From: Deltaproteobacteria bacterium UBA5205
GTDB taxonomy: Bacteria; Desulfobacterota; Syntrophorhabdia; Syntrophorhabdales; Syntrophorhabdaceae
Direction: 5' to 3'
DNA length: 64,000 nt
Assembly (NCBI GenBank): GCA_002412715.1
Contig: DHVP01000042.1
Coordinates: forward strand, 1 to 64,000
The notes beneath the pieces were generated by a model that had not been told where the DNA came from, made no database searches, and saw only the letters and a program-made list of their open reading frames with translations. Each line of letters starts with the position of its first letter. Position 1 is the stretch's first letter. Of the stretch, positions 27,579-36,808 are shown piece after piece. The position numbers and the translations under genes were made by a program.

Positions 27579-28805
27579 ATGAAGGATAAGACATCCCTGT
27601 TCCTGTTTCTGCTCCTGTGCCTGTTCGTCCTCGCATCTTTCCACACACCCGTCCCCTCCTTAGCCCAAACGGCCGAGGACGATGAGGGCTACGAAGACGG
27701 TGACATAGAAGTCGAGGATTCGATCGAGTTTCAGTCTCCAGTCGGTGAGCGGGACCTGATAAATTTCGATATATTTGAAGATATTTCCCGCGCGACGGCC
27801 CGCCTTGAAAAAATGAGCTGCGGATTCAACGTGGTGAGATCGAAAACTGTAAAGAAGGTAAAGAAGGGAAGGAGATGGAAGACTCAGGTAACGTGGGGAA
27901 AGAACGAACTTGGTGGGTTCACTATCCTTCTAGCCCTTCTGAACGTGCAAAACAGGGAGATACAGGTCGTGAGGGTCCATCCTCGGCTTGGCACCCGCTC
28001 GGACCGCGGCGTTATCGAACCGGGCAAAGCGAACGGCGTCAATACGAAGTTCACCGTCCTTTATCCCGAACGCCATGTTGTACTCGCCCTCAAGAGGCCG
28101 GTACGCAGCGGGTCGACATTCAAGGAAGTCATATACACCCCTTATTCGGAGGGCATCGATACCCCCGCCGTACGAAAGGCGGGCATGGACTACCTGAAAA
28201 ACATCATTGCCGGAGCGAAGGACGACCTTCTTCGCAGACGCGTCCGACCCCGTTCCTGCAACAGCTTCATCGATAACGATATTTCCGTTGTACTGGCTAT
28301 CATCGAGCATATCGATCCCGGGAAATTTTCGAGCGGAAAGTACACCACGGAAAAGCTGATCAACGAAACGCTTGTCATCCTGGGAACCAACAAGCATAAC
28401 GCTTATCGATACTCCAGATCGAAGGCGGGGGCCATGGGCCTGTTTCAGTTCATCCCCGGCACGTACAAGAGGGTGTCGAACCTTTACCCGCAGGCGGGCT
28501 TGATAAAAGACTTCGTCCGCGGAATGGAAGACCACGAGAACGCCGCCAAGGCCTCATTCCTTCTTTTTGACGCAGACATGAACGTGCTGAGCGACACCAG
28601 GAAACAACGTCTCCTGGACGACCCCGCGGCAATGGGCAGGTTTTTGGCCTCGGCCTACAACTGCGGACCGGGCAGAACCCGGGGCAGTATGGAACGACAC
28701 GGCGAAAATTGGCCTTCGGCCGTCCCTTCAGAGACGCAGACCTACCTGCAAAAATTCGACGCCGTCCTCAGGTGGTATCGCACCGAAGCCCTGCTCTACC
28801 GGTAA
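27579..28805 (+). CDS. Exported lytic transglycosylase-like protein
   Basis: A 408-aa secreted protein with signal peptide (SLFLFLLLCLFVLASFHTPVPSLA). An acidic stretch follows (EDDEGYEDGDIEVEDS), then an unassigned N-terminal domain. A C-terminal lysozyme-like fold has SKAGAMGLFQFIPGTYKRV and later FLASAYNCGPGRTRGS, the SLT motif pair. The catalytic Glu is probably the one in INETLVIL, before the GAMG block, but the spacing is unusual, so activity is not certain. It should act on periplasmic peptidoglycan. Confidence 0.75.
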   Translation: MKDKTSLFLFLLLCLFVLASFHTPVPSLAQTAEDDEGYEDGDIEVEDSIEFQSPVGERDLINFDIFEDISRATARLEKMSCGFNVVRSKTVKKVKKGRRWKTQVTWGKNELGGFTILLALLNVQNREIQVVRVHPRLGTRSDRGVIEPGKANGVNTKFTVLYPERHVVLALKRPVRSGSTFKEVIYTPYSEGIDTPAVRKAGMDYLKNIIAGAKDDLLRRRVRPRSCNSFIDNDISVVLAIIEHIDPGKFSSGKYTTEKLINETLVILGTNKHNAYRYSRSKAGAMGLFQFIPGTYKRVSNLYPQAGLIKDFVRGMEDHENAAKASFLLFDADMNVLSDTRKQRLLDDPAAMGRFLASAYNCGPGRTRGSMERHGENWPSAVPSETQTYLQKFDAVLRWYRTEALLYR

Positions 28806-28901
28806 AAACCCTCCGGCCCTCCCCGGACTGACGAATCGAACGACGAAGTGCCCGGAAGACCCGAAGCCCCCGCGAGATACCGACCCCAACGCATAAGTCG
28901 A

Positions 28902-31409
28902 TCAGAGACTGTCAGTTACAGTGCTGCCGGAGCTCACTTTCCAGATTTTTTCCGAATACTCGAGGATGGAACGGTCGGAAGAGAATTTGCCCGTCCTGGC
29001 GACGTTGAGAATCGACATGCGCACCCACCGGTCGGCGTCCCGGTATGCATCGTTTATTTGCTCCTGGCAGTCGATGTAGGATTGATAGTCCGCCAGCAGC
29101 ATGTACTCGTCGTGATTAAGGAGAGAATCGATGAGAGGTCTGAAAAGAGCGCCGTCTCCACTTGAGAAATACCCGGAAGCGATGAGATCGAGGACCTCTC
29201 TGAGTTCTGCGTTCCTTTCATAATAGCCTCTGGGATCGTAGCCTTTTGATTTCAGCTCCCAGACCTCTGCAGCATTCAGTCCGAAAAGGAAAAAGTTTTC
29301 GGGGCCTACCTCCTCAAGGATCTCGACATTCGCCCCATCAAGGGTACCGATGGTAAGCGCGCCGTTCATGGAAAACTTCATGTTCCCCGTGCCCGACGCC
29401 TCCTTGCCGGCCGTGGAGATCTGCTCTGAGACGTCTGCCGCCGGGTATATGCATTGGCCGTTCTTGACGTTGAAATTCGGGAAGAAGACAACCTTGAGGC
29501 GCCCTGCCACGTCGGGATCGTTGTTTACCACGGCGGCAATCGACGTGATGAGCTTGATGATCAATTTTGCCATGAAGTAGCCGGGGGCGGCTTTTCCGCC
29601 GAAGATCACCGTACGGGAGGGTATATTCGCCCCGGGATCCTTTTTGAGCTTGAGATAGTGATAGACAACATGGAAGGCATCGAGATGCTGGCGCTTATAT
29701 TCATGGATCCGTTTGACCTGGATGTCGAACATGGTCTCCGGGTCCACGATCGTGCCGGTTCGTTCTTTAATGAGGCGGGCCAAAACCTGTTTGTTCTCAC
29801 GTTTCACCCTTCGCCAGGCCCGTCTGAAATCCCCGTCATCCGCGAAACCCTCGATCTTGCGGATCTCGTTCTGGCAATTGCAGATCCAGCCGTCGCCGAT
29901 GGCATCCGTAATGAGCTTCGACATCGCGGGGTTGCTGAGCACCATCCATCGCCGCGGCGTGACGCCGTTTGTAACATTGAGGAACTTCTCCGGGGTCAGT
30001 TCATGGAAATCCCTCATCACGGTCTTCTGCAGCAATTCCGTGTGCAATGCGGCCACCCCGTTCACACTGTGGCTCCCTACGGTGGCCAGATGCGCCATGC
30101 GCACAAACCTGTCGCCCATTTCATCGATGATGGAAAGGCGGCGTACCCGCTCGTCATCGCCGGGATAGGCCGCCCGGACATCATCCAGAAAACGCCGGTT
30201 TATTTCAAAAATGATTTCCAGGTGCCTGGGAAGGACCCGCTCAAACAAAGGAAGGGGCCATTTCTCGAGGGCTTCCGGAAGGAGAGTGTGATTGGTGTAA
30301 GAGAAGGTCTTCCTCGTTATGTTCCAGGCCTCCTCCCAGTCGATCCTGTATTCATCCACGAGAAGCCGCATAAGCTCCGCCACGGCTATCGAAGGGTGCG
30401 TGTCATTCAATTGGACGGCGAATCTCTGATGAATCGTGTCCGGCGTGCCGCCCGGGAGAGAGTGAATACGGATCATGTCCTGCAAGGAGCAGGAGACAAA
30501 GAAATACTGCTGGGATAGTCTCAGTTCCTTGCCGGTGGGGGGATCATCATTGGGATAGAGGATCTTGGATATGGTTTCGGAGGCAACTTTTTCCTCCACG
30601 GCTCCGTCGTAATCCCCTTCATTAAAGGCCTGGAAATCAAAGGACTCGCAGGCCTCCGATTTCCACAGACGCAGGACGTTCACGATGTCAACACGATACC
30701 CCGGCACCGGGGTATCGTAACCCATACCTCTGACAACCCTGGCAGGTATCCAGCGGACGCAATAGCGTCCATCACTGTCATAATAGTGCTCCGTATGACC
30801 GCCGAATTGCACGTAGTACGTGATCTCGGGACGGGCTATCTCCCATGGGTTGCCCAGCGCCAGCCACTTGTCCGTCGTTTCACGCTGCCATCCGTCGACG
30901 ATCTCCTGATCGAAAATGCCAAACTCGTAACGTATCCCGTACCCTAAGGCATGGACCTTCTGGGTCGCGAGAGAATCGAGGAAACACGCGGCAAGTCTTC
31001 CCAGTCCACCGTTCCCGAGACCGGGTTCCACTTCCTGTGCTATAAGATCGTCAAAATCGAGGCCGAGCTGGACCACGGCCTCCCTGGCCTCCTCATAGAT
31101 GCCGAGGTTGATCATGGCATTGGCCAGATGGGGCCCCGTCAGGAACTCCGCGGAGAGATAACAAACGGCCCGGGCACTCTGGCGAAGCGCCTCCGTCGAA
31201 CGCACCCAGCGGCCAAGCATTCGGTCCCGGACCGTGTATGCCAGCGCCATATACCAGTCGTTTTTTGTCGCAATCCGTGGGATGCGGGCCTGGATAAAAT
31301 TCAGGTTCTCCAGGATAGCTCGCCGTATGGTATCCGTCCCAAGACCCGTCCGAACATCATCGTATAACAGGGCCTTACCATTTTCAATTCCAGCGCCTTC
31401 CTGATCCAT
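28902..31409 (-). CDS. glgP: Glycogen/starch phosphorylase
   Basis: An 835-aa GT35 enzyme that phosphorolyses alpha-1,4-glucan to glucose 1-phosphate. Family signatures are GNGGLGRLAACFLDSLAT near residue 130, TNHTLLPEALEKWP, and the PLP-lysine block EASGTGNMKFSMNGALTIGTLDGANVE (Lys Schiff base in GNMKF). Full length for the family. No other glycogen genes are adjacent; the nearest sugar-phosphate enzyme is the UDP-sugar pyrophosphorylase at the window start. Divergent from the radical-SAM operon. Confidence 0.97.
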   Translation of the reverse strand: MDQEGAGIENGKALLYDDVRTGLGTDTIRRAILENLNFIQARIPRIATKNDWYMALAYTVRDRMLGRWVRSTEALRQSARAVCYLSAEFLTGPHLANAMINLGIYEEAREAVVQLGLDFDDLIAQEVEPGLGNGGLGRLAACFLDSLATQKVHALGYGIRYEFGIFDQEIVDGWQRETTDKWLALGNPWEIARPEITYYVQFGGHTEHYYDSDGRYCVRWIPARVVRGMGYDTPVPGYRVDIVNVLRLWKSEACESFDFQAFNEGDYDGAVEEKVASETISKILYPNDDPPTGKELRLSQQYFFVSCSLQDMIRIHSLPGGTPDTIHQRFAVQLNDTHPSIAVAELMRLLVDEYRIDWEEAWNITRKTFSYTNHTLLPEALEKWPLPLFERVLPRHLEIIFEINRRFLDDVRAAYPGDDERVRRLSIIDEMGDRFVRMAHLATVGSHSVNGVAALHTELLQKTVMRDFHELTPEKFLNVTNGVTPRRWMVLSNPAMSKLITDAIGDGWICNCQNEIRKIEGFADDGDFRRAWRRVKRENKQVLARLIKERTGTIVDPETMFDIQVKRIHEYKRQHLDAFHVVYHYLKLKKDPGANIPSRTVIFGGKAAPGYFMAKLIIKLITSIAAVVNNDPDVAGRLKVVFFPNFNVKNGQCIYPAADVSEQISTAGKEASGTGNMKFSMNGALTIGTLDGANVEILEEVGPENFFLFGLNAAEVWELKSKGYDPRGYYERNAELREVLDLIASGYFSSGDGALFRPLIDSLLNHDEYMLLADYQSYIDCQEQINDAYRDADRWVRMSILNVARTGKFSSDRSILEYSEKIWKVSSGSTVTDSL

Positions 31410-31520
31410 GGCATTCCTCCCGTGATGTTATACCGTCCGTATCACAATAAAAACCTTATTTCCCCCGTTTCTGTCAATTCCGCGGACAGAAAACCGCCTA
31501 AAAACAAATTCCAGGCCTAC

Positions 31521-31612
31521 GGGCTTGACATTGTTGAGCCCATTCAGTTAACTTATTTCACAAATAAGTGGTTAGACTATGCGCAGAATAACAGGGACAT
31601 TTATTCCACCAG
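31521..31612 (+). promoter_or_regulatory. Promoter-leader element, copy A (radical-SAM operon)
   Basis: A -35 TTGACA (31,525-31,530), a 17-nt spacer and -10-like TTAACT (31,548-31,553) are followed by a palindrome ACTTATTT-cac-AAATAAGT (31,551-31,569) lying over the predicted start site. Further down is GACTATGCGCAGAATA, then a possible leader hairpin GAATAA...TTATTC. All 92 bp align without gaps to minus-strand 38,144-38,053 (71 of 92 identical). It drives the gene starting at 31,647. Confidence 0.75.
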
Positions 31613-31646
31613 AGACGGCCTTGTTTTGCCGGGTGCGGAGTAAGTC

Positions 31647-32351
31647 ATGAATGCAAAGGCTCCTTCCTGTTCCATTATCTTACCCGTGTTGCGGGAGGCG
31701 TCTCTCGTCAACGATGTTATCGATCATCTCCGCGGCCTTGAAAATAATAACGAAACTGAGATCATCGTGGTCGACGGCGACCCGGAAGGCACCACGTTGA
31801 CGGCAATCACCCGTGATAATGTCATAAAACTAGGGTCTCCCAGGGGGCGGGGAAGACAGATGAACGCGGGGGCACGAGAGGCCAAGGGAAAGATACTGCT
31901 CTTTCTCCACGCTGACACTGAATTGCCGTTAAACGCATTGCGGCTCATTGCGGCCGCGATGAAGGACAAACGATATGTGGCCGGTGCATTCGATCTCGGC
32001 ATCAGGTCCGAAAGGCTTATATTCCGTCTGATAGAGTCCGCGGCATCGCTGCGTTCCCGCGCGACACGGATTCCTTTTGGAGATCAGGCGATCTTTGTGC
32101 GGAAGGATTACTTTGAGAAGATCGGTGGTTATAAGGACATCCCCATCATGGAGGATGTTGAGATCATGAAAAGGATCAAGAAGAGGGGCGATACGATCCT
32201 TATAGTCCGTCAAAGGGTCCACACATCATCCCGAAGATGGGAAAAAGAAGGTATTCTCCGCTGCACCTTGAGGAACTGGCTCCTTCAGGTTCTTTACCTT
32301 GTTGGTGTTTCACCTCACAGGTTTTCTAAATTGTACGGGCACAAACAATGA
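31647..32351 (+). CDS. GT2 glycosyltransferase, TIGR04283-like (rSAM/selenodomain-associated)
   Basis: A 234-aa family-2 glycosyltransferase: SIILPVLREASLVNDVIDHL at the N-terminus, VVDGDPEGT (metal-site region), GRGRQMNAGAREAKGKILLFLHADTELP, and PFGDQAIFVRKDYFEKIGGY. The short length and these motifs fit the TIGR04283 family, which is recurrently found beside TIGR04282 transferases and TIGR04167 radical-SAM proteins. The acceptor is unknown. First gene of a four-gene operon; its stop overlaps the next start (ATGATTG). Confidence 0.88.
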   Translation: MNAKAPSCSIILPVLREASLVNDVIDHLRGLENNNETEIIVVDGDPEGTTLTAITRDNVIKLGSPRGRGRQMNAGAREAKGKILLFLHADTELPLNALRLIAAAMKDKRYVAGAFDLGIRSERLIFRLIESAASLRSRATRIPFGDQAIFVRKDYFEKIGGYKDIPIMEDVEIMKRIKKRGDTILIVRQRVHTSSRRWEKEGILRCTLRNWLLQVLYLVGVSPHRFSKLYGHKQ

Positions 32352-33142
32352 TTGAAACATCAACAAACCGGCCCTATATTGATGAAATGAGTATATTCCG
32401 ACTACATCCGGTATCTCTCCGCATCTTCCTCGCCGTTTTCATTGCGGTCGCCGTCGTGTTTCTCCTTGCACCCTCGTCGCATTCACAGAATCCGACGGTC
32501 CTGTTTCGGGAAGACTTCGCAAACCTAGGAAACTGGCGTCCCCTTTATTTTCCGAAAATACCCAAGCACACTACGTACACGATTGAGACAAACGAAGGTG
32601 ACAGCCTCCTTGCGGCTCAAAGCGCCGGTTCTGCGTCGGCCCTTGTTTATAAAGAACACTTCAACGTCTATGAATACCCGCGGGCAAGGTGGAGATGGAA
32701 GATAAGCAACATCTACAACAATGCCCTGCCGCAGAAGAAATCGGGAGACGATTACCCGATCCGTGTTTATGTTGTCTTTAAGTATGATCCGGAAACGGCC
32801 GGCGTTATAGACAAGGTCAAATATGGAGTTGCCAGGAAGCTGTATGGCGAATACCCTCCCCACAGCACCTTGAATTACGTTTGGGCAAATGACGACGGAC
32901 AGAAAACGATCATTACGAGTCCTTACACGGACAAGGTCAGATTGATCGCCCTGCAGAAGGGAGGGGGAAAAGCGGGGACCTGGCAGGATGAAGAGATCAA
33001 CATCCTCAAAGACTACCGGGCGGCTTTCGGGGCGGATCCTCCGCCAACCGCAAGCCTCGCGATCATGAGCGATTCAGATAACACCGGGCAGAGCGCGGTT
33101 TCTTACCTGGATTTCATAGAGGTTTTCAAAGATGGCCAATGA
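32348..33142 (+). CDS. DUF3047 exported protein
   Basis: A 264-aa protein with an N-terminal hydrophobic segment (about residues 22-42, signal or anchor), then a DUF3047 beta-rich domain (RWRWKISNIYNNALPQKKSGDDYPIRVYVVF, LNYVWANDDGQKT). Function unknown; it probably faces the periplasm. It is ATGA-coupled to the glycosyltransferase upstream, and its stop overlaps the following start by 11 nt, so it is a firm member of the operon. An internal ATG at 32,387 could also serve as start, placing the hydrophobic segment nearer the N-terminus. Confidence 0.8.
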   Translation: MIETSTNRPYIDEMSIFRLHPVSLRIFLAVFIAVAVVFLLAPSSHSQNPTVLFREDFANLGNWRPLYFPKIPKHTTYTIETNEGDSLLAAQSAGSASALVYKEHFNVYEYPRARWRWKISNIYNNALPQKKSGDDYPIRVYVVFKYDPETAGVIDKVKYGVARKLYGEYPPHSTLNYVWANDDGQKTIITSPYTDKVRLIALQKGGGKAGTWQDEEINILKDYRAAFGADPPPTASLAIMSDSDNTGQSAVSYLDFIEVFKDGQ

Positions 33143-34853
33143 ACACTGCGTCATCATGTTCGTCAAGTCACCTGACGTGGGAACCGTCAAGTCCAGGCTG
33201 GCCGCGACCGTTCAGGCTGACGTTGCGCTGGAGCTTTACACGTGTTTTGTGAGCGACATGATGGGTACGATCGCAGAGGGCGGATATCCCCTCACCATAT
33301 TCTTTTATCCCCCACAGTCAGAACAGAAGATCGCCGGGTGGCTGGGGCAGGAACATACCTTCCTTCCCCAGACCGGGGACGATCTTGGGGAAGGAATGAA
33401 GAACGCATTCAGGACTGTTTTTTCTCAGGGCGTCGCCTCGGCAATCCTAATCGGAACCGACATTCCCGACCTGCCGGCCCGTGTCATCGACGAAGCGCTG
33501 ACATCGCTCGCGGATCATGATGCGGTCGTGGGACCCGCATATGACGGGGGCTACTACCTGATAGGGTTCAGGGCAGACACATTCCTGCCCCAGGCCTTCG
33601 ACGGGATCTCCTGGAGCAGCCCGGAGGTGTTCGCACAAACCCTCTGCGCCCTCGAGGCAGCGGGCTGCCGCGTCCATGTCCTGCAGAGGTGCAGGGATAT
33701 CGACACCTTTGAGGATCTCGAGGCGCTTTTTCGTGATAGTCAGTCTACATCCTTTACCGAATCGGCAACCATCAAGTATATGCGGCGCAATATGTGCGGA
33801 CCGTTGTCAGGCGATAATCCCGATCCTGCCCGGATACGGCCGCGGTCGCATGATGTTAATAACTTTGGAGGAGATTCAGATATGGTAAACGAGTTTGAAA
33901 ACACGATTTCCTCCCAACCGGGGGACAAAGGCCTGTTCAGCGAAACAATTGAAACCCTGCAGGTCAACCTCGGTCTCGCGTGCAATCAGCAATGTCTTCA
34001 CTGCCACCTAGAGTGTTCCCCGGAACGTAAAGAGACGATGGAATGGCCCGTCATGGAGCTGATACTCGATGCCGTCGAGACCTCACGTTGCCGGTTCGCT
34101 GACTTAACAGGAGGAGCCCCGGAACTGAACCCTCATTTCCGCAGATTTGTCATGTCGCTTCGCGCGAAAAGCTGCCATGTCAAGGTGCGAACCAACCTGA
34201 CCGTCCTTCTCGAGCCGGGCATGGAGGACCTACCGGGATTCTTCAAGGAACACGGTGTGGAGCTCATCGCCTCCCTGCCTTGCTACACAAAGGACAATGT
34301 GTGCGCCCAGAGGGGTCCCGGTGTTTATGAGAAGAGCATTGAAGCTATCAGGCGGCTGAATGCCCTTGGCTATGGTCTCCAACCATCGCTGCCGCTTAGC
34401 CTCGTATACAATCCCGGGGGGGCATTCCTCCCGTCGCCCCAGCTATCCCTCGAAACAGACTACCGGCGGGAGTTGGCCGAACGTTTTGGAATTTCCTTTA
34501 CCCACCTGCTTACCATCACCAACATGCCCCTGGGACGTTTCAGAAAGGAGCTTGCCGCGCAGAAACAGCTGGAGGCCTACGCGGATCTTCTGAGGCAATC
34601 CTTTAATCCGGCAACGGTTCCGGGGTTAATGTGCAGGCGTCAGGTCAGTATCGGCTGGGACGGGACCCTCTATGACTGCGATTTCAATCTCGCCCTCAAT
34701 CTTCCCGTAAACCATGGCGCCCCGGATAACATCCGGGCTTTTGTGCCCGACGCACTGCGCGCCCGAAGGATCGTGACCGGGCAACACTGTTTCGGGTGTA
34801 CGGCCGGTGCCGGCTCATCCTGCGCAGGGTCCATCGTCTCAGGGAAAAGATGA
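33132..34853 (+). CDS. Fusion: TIGR04282/DUF2064 transferase + ArsS/TIGR04167-type radical-SAM protein
   Basis: 573 aa in one frame. Residues 1 to about 205 are a CofC-like DUF2064/TIGR04282 nucleotidyl- or glycosyl-transferase (MFVKSPDVGTVKSRLA, GTDIPDLPARVIDEAL, GPAYDGGYYLIG). Residues 206-250 form a linker. Residues 251-573 are a radical-SAM enzyme with CxxxCxxC at 284/288/291 (CNQQCLHC), the TGGAPELNP block and a C-terminal HCFGCTAGAGSSC motif. Relatives of this type (TIGR04167) sometimes carry selenocysteine there; here it is Cys. A full ribosome site GGAGGAG (33,867-33,873) and ATG at 33,882 lie inside the frame at the domain boundary, so the second enzyme may also be made alone (323 aa). 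ArsS proteins attach a deoxyadenosyl group to methylated arsenic; that reaction is not implied here because no arsM is nearby. Confidence 0.88.
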   Translation: MANEHCVIMFVKSPDVGTVKSRLAATVQADVALELYTCFVSDMMGTIAEGGYPLTIFFYPPQSEQKIAGWLGQEHTFLPQTGDDLGEGMKNAFRTVFSQGVASAILIGTDIPDLPARVIDEALTSLADHDAVVGPAYDGGYYLIGFRADTFLPQAFDGISWSSPEVFAQTLCALEAAGCRVHVLQRCRDIDTFEDLEALFRDSQSTSFTESATIKYMRRNMCGPLSGDNPDPARIRPRSHDVNNFGGDSDMVNEFENTISSQPGDKGLFSETIETLQVNLGLACNQQCLHCHLECSPERKETMEWPVMELILDAVETSRCRFADLTGGAPELNPHFRRFVMSLRAKSCHVKVRTNLTVLLEPGMEDLPGFFKEHGVELIASLPCYTKDNVCAQRGPGVYEKSIEAIRRLNALGYGLQPSLPLSLVYNPGGAFLPSPQLSLETDYRRELAERFGISFTHLLTITNMPLGRFRKELAAQKQLEAYADLLRQSFNPATVPGLMCRRQVSIGWDGTLYDCDFNLALNLPVNHGAPDNIRAFVPDALRARRIVTGQHCFGCTAGAGSSCAGSIVSGKR

Positions 34854-34876
34854 CATAGCAGGGTAACAATGGTGAC

Positions 34877-36730
34877 ATGGTGACCACTAAAAAACCGGGC
34901 AATGGAGAGTATGCGGAACCCGCAAGCGGCACGGATATAACGGAAAAGCTGCGGGAGGTATCCGAGGCCTGCACAGGCTGCGATGTGTGTCTAAAGGAAT
35001 GCGCATTCCTCAGAAAATACGGCAAACCGAAGGAGATCGCCGAGCGCTACAATCCCGAAAAAAAAGAGGACCAGGGGATGCCCTTCGAATGCAGCCTTTG
35101 CGGACTCTGTACTGCCGTCTGTCCCTGGGGTGCCGATCCTTCCGGCCTATTCCTCGAAATGCGAAGGGAAACGGTGAGGCGGACGGGGGGGGATTATCCC
35201 GAGCATGCCGCCTTACGGGCATACGAGCGCCGGGGGACATCCCGGAGATATTCGTACTACGGCCTCCCCGAGGGTTGCGATACCGTCTTTTTCCCCGGTT
35301 GCACCCTGTCGGGCACACGATCGGAAAGGGTCATCGAGTCATACCGGTTCCTGAAAGAAAAGATCCCCTCTGTCGGCATAGTCCTCGATTGCTGCACAAA
35401 ACCCTCCCACGATCTGGGCCGGCAGGACCACTTCAGCGCCATGTTTGACGAAATGAAGGATTACCTGGTGGGACACGGGATCAAGAATGTTATCGTGGCC
35501 TGTCCCAACTGCCACAAGGTATTTTCGCGTTACGGAAGAGACCTCTCGACGAAGAGCATCTACGAACTTCTGGCTGGGAGCAGTATCACCAAAACGGTGC
35601 AAACAACGGGTGCGGTGACCGTTCACGACCCCTGCGCCATACGATCGGAAGGAAAACTCCAGGACTCGGTCAGGGAGCTTCTCAGGAATAAAGGCTGCGC
35701 CACGGAAGAGATGCGCCACAATAGGGGGCGGACCCTTTGCTGCGGCGAGGGCGGCACCGTGGGCGCTCTTGCTCCCGATCTTGCGGGAAACTGGAGCAGG
35801 CTTCGTCGTCAGGAGGCCGCCGGAAGAAAGGTGATCACCTACTGCGCAGGGTGCGCCGGCGTGCTCGGGCGATTCGTTCCGACGGTCCACATCCTCGACA
35901 TCCTCTGGAACACCGGGGTGGACGCAAAGGGCAACGCAAAGGTCACGAGACCTCCGTTCACATATTGGAAGCGGCTTCGATTGAAACAGTGGTTCAGGGA
36001 GCATATCCCGGCGGCCGCCACCCGCGAGAGGACCTTCACTGGAAAGGAACCGCCCAGGAAAGGCGCCGTGATCAAATTTCTCATCTTCCTTCTTTTCCTT
36101 GCTGCCGTGGTTGCTGCGGTCCGGATTACCGGTGTTTCCCGATATCTTGAACAGCAGACGCTGAGGACCTGGATCGGGAGCTATGGCGCCCTCGCCCCGA
36201 TCGTGTACATCCTGGTCTATACCGTTACCCCTGCCCTCTTTCTGCCCGGTCTTCCCATTACCGTTGCCGCAGGTATCCTCTTCGGGCCCCTGTGGGGCGT
36301 TGTCTACGCGATAATCGGTGCCACCATGGGTGCCTCGGTCGCATTTCTTGTTTCACGGTATCTTGCCAGGCAGTGGGTTGAAGAGCGGCTTAAGAGTCCC
36401 AGGTGGAGGAGGCTCGATCAGGCGGTTGAGAGGCATGGCTGGAAGGTGGTGGCCTTCACCCGCCTCGTCCCGCTTTTTCCCTTCAATCTTCTCAACTACG
36501 CCTTCGGCCTCACCAAAATAGGATTCAGGCAATATGTGGTCGCCACTTTTTTCTTCATGCTTCCCGCGTGCATTGCCTTTATCGTGTTCTCAAGTTCCCT
36601 GCTCGAACTGATCCGCGGGAAGATCTCCCTGACGTTCGTCATCGGTCTTGTCCTCGTTATCCTTGTTTCGATGCTCCCGTTCATTTATAGACGTTATAAT
36701 GCAAAGCGGGGAAAGGATGACCCGGTATGA
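34877..36730 (+). CDS. Fusion: Fe-S/CCG-domain oxidoreductase + TVP38/TMEM64 membrane protein
   Basis: 617 aa. N-terminal two-[4Fe-4S] ferredoxin-like region: Cys 32/35/38/42 (CTGCDVCLKEC) and 72/75/78/82 (CSLCGLCTAVCPWG). Two CCG-type domains as in heterodisulfide-reductase HdrB/D-like proteins follow (FFPGCTLSGTRSERV with LDCCTKPSHDLG; HDPCAIR with TLCCGEGGTVG). After about residue 395, a TVP38/TMEM64 (VTT/DedA-like) domain of several membrane spans has the signature GPLWGVVYAIIGATMGASVAFLVSRY and FTRLVPLFPFNLLNYAFGL. The soluble part should sit on the cytoplasmic side, giving a membrane-bound redox protein. Last gene of the operon, 23 bp after the radical-SAM fusion. Confidence 0.88.
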   Translation: MVTTKKPGNGEYAEPASGTDITEKLREVSEACTGCDVCLKECAFLRKYGKPKEIAERYNPEKKEDQGMPFECSLCGLCTAVCPWGADPSGLFLEMRRETVRRTGGDYPEHAALRAYERRGTSRRYSYYGLPEGCDTVFFPGCTLSGTRSERVIESYRFLKEKIPSVGIVLDCCTKPSHDLGRQDHFSAMFDEMKDYLVGHGIKNVIVACPNCHKVFSRYGRDLSTKSIYELLAGSSITKTVQTTGAVTVHDPCAIRSEGKLQDSVRELLRNKGCATEEMRHNRGRTLCCGEGGTVGALAPDLAGNWSRLRRQEAAGRKVITYCAGCAGVLGRFVPTVHILDILWNTGVDAKGNAKVTRPPFTYWKRLRLKQWFREHIPAAATRERTFTGKEPPRKGAVIKFLIFLLFLAAVVAAVRITGVSRYLEQQTLRTWIGSYGALAPIVYILVYTVTPALFLPGLPITVAAGILFGPLWGVVYAIIGATMGASVAFLVSRYLARQWVEERLKSPRWRRLDQAVERHGWKVVAFTRLVPLFPFNLLNYAFGLTKIGFRQYVVATFFFMLPACIAFIVFSSSLLELIRGKISLTFVIGLVLVILVSMLPFIYRRYNAKRGKDDPV

Positions 36731-36733
36731 GTC

Positions 36734-36787
36734 AAAAAATGAAGCCCCGCACGCCACCCGCGCGGCGGGGACGATACGGAGCTTCAT
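36734..36787 (-). terminator. Intrinsic terminator of the doxX-rhodanese operon
   Basis: On the minus strand an outer stem ATGAAGC/GCTTCAT and an inner CCCCGC/GCGGGG stem are followed by six T residues (36,739-36,734 on plus as A). It lies between convergent operons. Confidence 0.7.
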
Positions 36788-36808
36788 AACACAGACCTCG
36801 TTTTCTTC

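Noticed and set aside
31422..31643. 73-aa plus-strand frame before the glycosyltransferase
   Set aside because: It runs through the promoter, operator palindrome and leader hairpin; the conserved copy at 38.1 kb does not keep the frame.
34780..34853. Selenocysteine in the radical-SAM C-terminal motif
   Set aside because: The codons at the Cys positions of HCFGCTAGAGSSC are Cys codons; no in-frame TGA precedes the real stop and no SECIS-like element was identified.
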